DNA of 33,554 nucleotides, taken from positions 5,232 through 38,785 of the forward strand of contig VXNF01000011.1 of the NCBI GenBank assembly GCA_009840735.1. Direction: 5' to 3'. The position numbers and the translations under genes were made by a program. This document shows, in pieces, positions 33,011 to 33,554 of this stretch (position 1 is the first letter of the stretch; every line of letters begins with the position of its first letter). A model generated the notes under the pieces. It searched no databases. It saw only the letters and a list, made by a program, of their open reading frames with translations, and was not told the origin of the DNA. Source of the DNA: Acidimicrobiia bacterium. GTDB taxonomy: Bacteria; Actinomycetota; Acidimicrobiia; Acidimicrobiales; CATQHL01.

Positions 33011-33016
33011 TACCCT
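33011..33016 (+). promoter_or_regulatory. -10 element of a leaderless bS22 promoter
   Basis: TACCCT lies 9 nt before the ATG at 33026, with no ribosome binding site between. GACTGT at 32988-32993 is 17 nt upstream, a weak -35 candidate. Confidence 0.4.
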
Positions 33017-33025
33017 TGGCGCTCC

Positions 33026-33124
33026 ATGGGTTCGCTCATCAAGAAGCGCCGCAAGCGCATGCGCAAAAAGAAGTACCGCAAGATGCGCCGGCGTACCCGC
33101 TTCCAGCGCCGCAAGGGCCGCTGA
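33026..33124 (+). CDS. Small ribosomal protein bS22 (AURKAIP1/COX24-like)
   Basis: A 32-codon frame encodes an extremely basic peptide starting MGSLIKKRRKRMRKKKYRKM and ending RRKGR, with 22 Lys/Arg residues. This matches the actinobacterial bS22 protein (mycobacterial form about 33 residues, starting MGSVIKKRRKRM), which shares the domain of mitochondrial AURKAIP1/Cox24 and binds 16S rRNA on the small subunit near the decoding region, as seen in mycobacterial ribosome structures. It is transcribed rightward, divergent from tRNA-Gln and convergent with ispE, whose stop is 8 nt away. It is short enough to be missed by length-limited gene finders. Confidence 0.95.
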   Translation: MGSLIKKRRKRMRKKKYRKMRRRTRFQRRKGR

Positions 33125-33132
33125 GCCGCCGA

Positions 33133-33554
33133 TCAGGGCGCTCGCAGCGCCGGGGTGGTCCGCACCACCGTCCGGCCGGGCCCAGGATGGGCGCCCTCCA
33201 CGAACCAGGTCGAGCCGCTTCCGGCGAGGCGCGGCCGCTGACCCGTCGCCTCCGCCAGAGCGTCGCGCACCGGCGCGAGGCGGGGCTCGACCGCCACGGC
33301 GGCGGGCTCGAGGTCGTTGCCGGCAGGCCCGACGGGGCCGCCGAGGCGGTCCCAGGCACCATAGACCGCAGCGGTCGAGCAGCCGAAGGGCGGGGTGCAG
33401 AGCGTGAAGGTTCGTGGCACAAAGGCGAGCGGCTCAACGACCTCGCCGATGCCGGTGACCCGCGCTCGCCCACCGAGCAGGCAGAACGCCACGTCCGCCC
33501 CCAGAGCTGCGGCACGTCGCTCGTCGTCGAATCCGGCCCAGCGCAGGACCGCCG
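33133..33554 (-). CDS. ispE: 4-diphosphocytidyl-2-C-methyl-D-erythritol kinase, C-terminal part
   Basis: The frame enters from the right edge and ends at 33133, giving 139 visible residues. It contains RRAAALGADVAFCLLGGRARVTGIGE, the GHMP-kinase C-terminal half seen in IspE, then GPVGPAGNDLEPAAVAVEPRLAPVRDAL and the third GHMP motif LAGSGSTWFVEG. IspE phosphorylates CDP-methylerythritol in the non-mevalonate isoprenoid pathway. The N-terminal substrate and ATP motifs lie outside the window. ispE near glmU, prs, rplY and pth is the usual actinobacterial neighbourhood, which supports the assignment. Confidence 0.93.
   Translation of the reverse strand, partial: AVLRWAGFDDERRAAALGADVAFCLLGGRARVTGIGEVVEPLAFVPRTFTLCTPPFGCSTAAVYGAWDRLGGPVGPAGNDLEPAAVAVEPRLAPVRDALAEATGQRPRLAGSGSTWFVEGAHPGPGRTVVRTTPALRAP

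Overview
The window is a 33.5 kb piece of a GC-rich actinobacterial chromosome. I infer Actinomycetota, probably an Acidimicrobiia-like lineage, from base composition, frequent GTG starts, a ribosomal protein bS22 gene, an F420-type luciferase-like oxidoreductase, a CtpE-like P-type ATPase, and the gene order ispE / glmU-prs-rplY-pth-mfd-mazG-eno-ftsB / DUF501-ppx, which matches the mycobacterial order apart from insertions. Several genes lack a ribosome binding site and have a TANNNT hexamer 6 to 9 nt before the start codon, which suggests leaderless transcripts.

Layout. 1-5904: the start of an unidentified leftward gene, a 13-bp tandem repeat, then rightward genes for a NUDIX hydrolase, a P-type cation ATPase, a gamma-glutamyltransferase-like protein and an EamA exporter. 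6017-7908: a lower-GC two-gene module, an ABC-type/DUF3696-like ATPase translationally coupled to a PIN-like nuclease. It resembles ATPase-nuclease defence modules and is the best candidate here for an undescribed system. 7905-10549: L-fuconate dehydratase and RmuC. 10550-12042: an accessory stretch with a lipoprotein, a membrane-anchored nonapeptide-repeat protein, an unusual cluster of interleaved inverted repeats and an 85-bp patch of about 31% GC.

12043-15966 (leftward): DUF501 protein, Ppx/GppA phosphatase, GNAT acetyltransferase, LLM oxidoreductase and a membrane protein, mostly overlapping or closely spaced. 16037-23155 (mostly leftward): an aerobic CO dehydrogenase-type set: coxS, coxM, coxD (MoxR), coxE (VWA), a split XdhC/CoxF pair, a MocA-like cytidylyltransferase and, beyond a rightward PH-like gene and a broken restriction-endonuclease-like fragment, coxG. 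The large molybdopterin subunit gene coxL is absent. This cluster separates eno-ftsB from DUF501-ppx, which are normally adjacent.

23296-33554: a housekeeping block on the minus strand (ispE end, tRNA-Gln, glmU, prs, rplY, pth, mfd, mazG, eno, ftsB), with the 32-codon bS22 gene facing rightward between the tRNA and ispE. GlmU ends before its acetyltransferase catalytic residues. The block links cell-wall precursor and isoprenoid synthesis, PRPP supply, translation, transcription-coupled repair, nucleotide clean-up, glycolysis and division.
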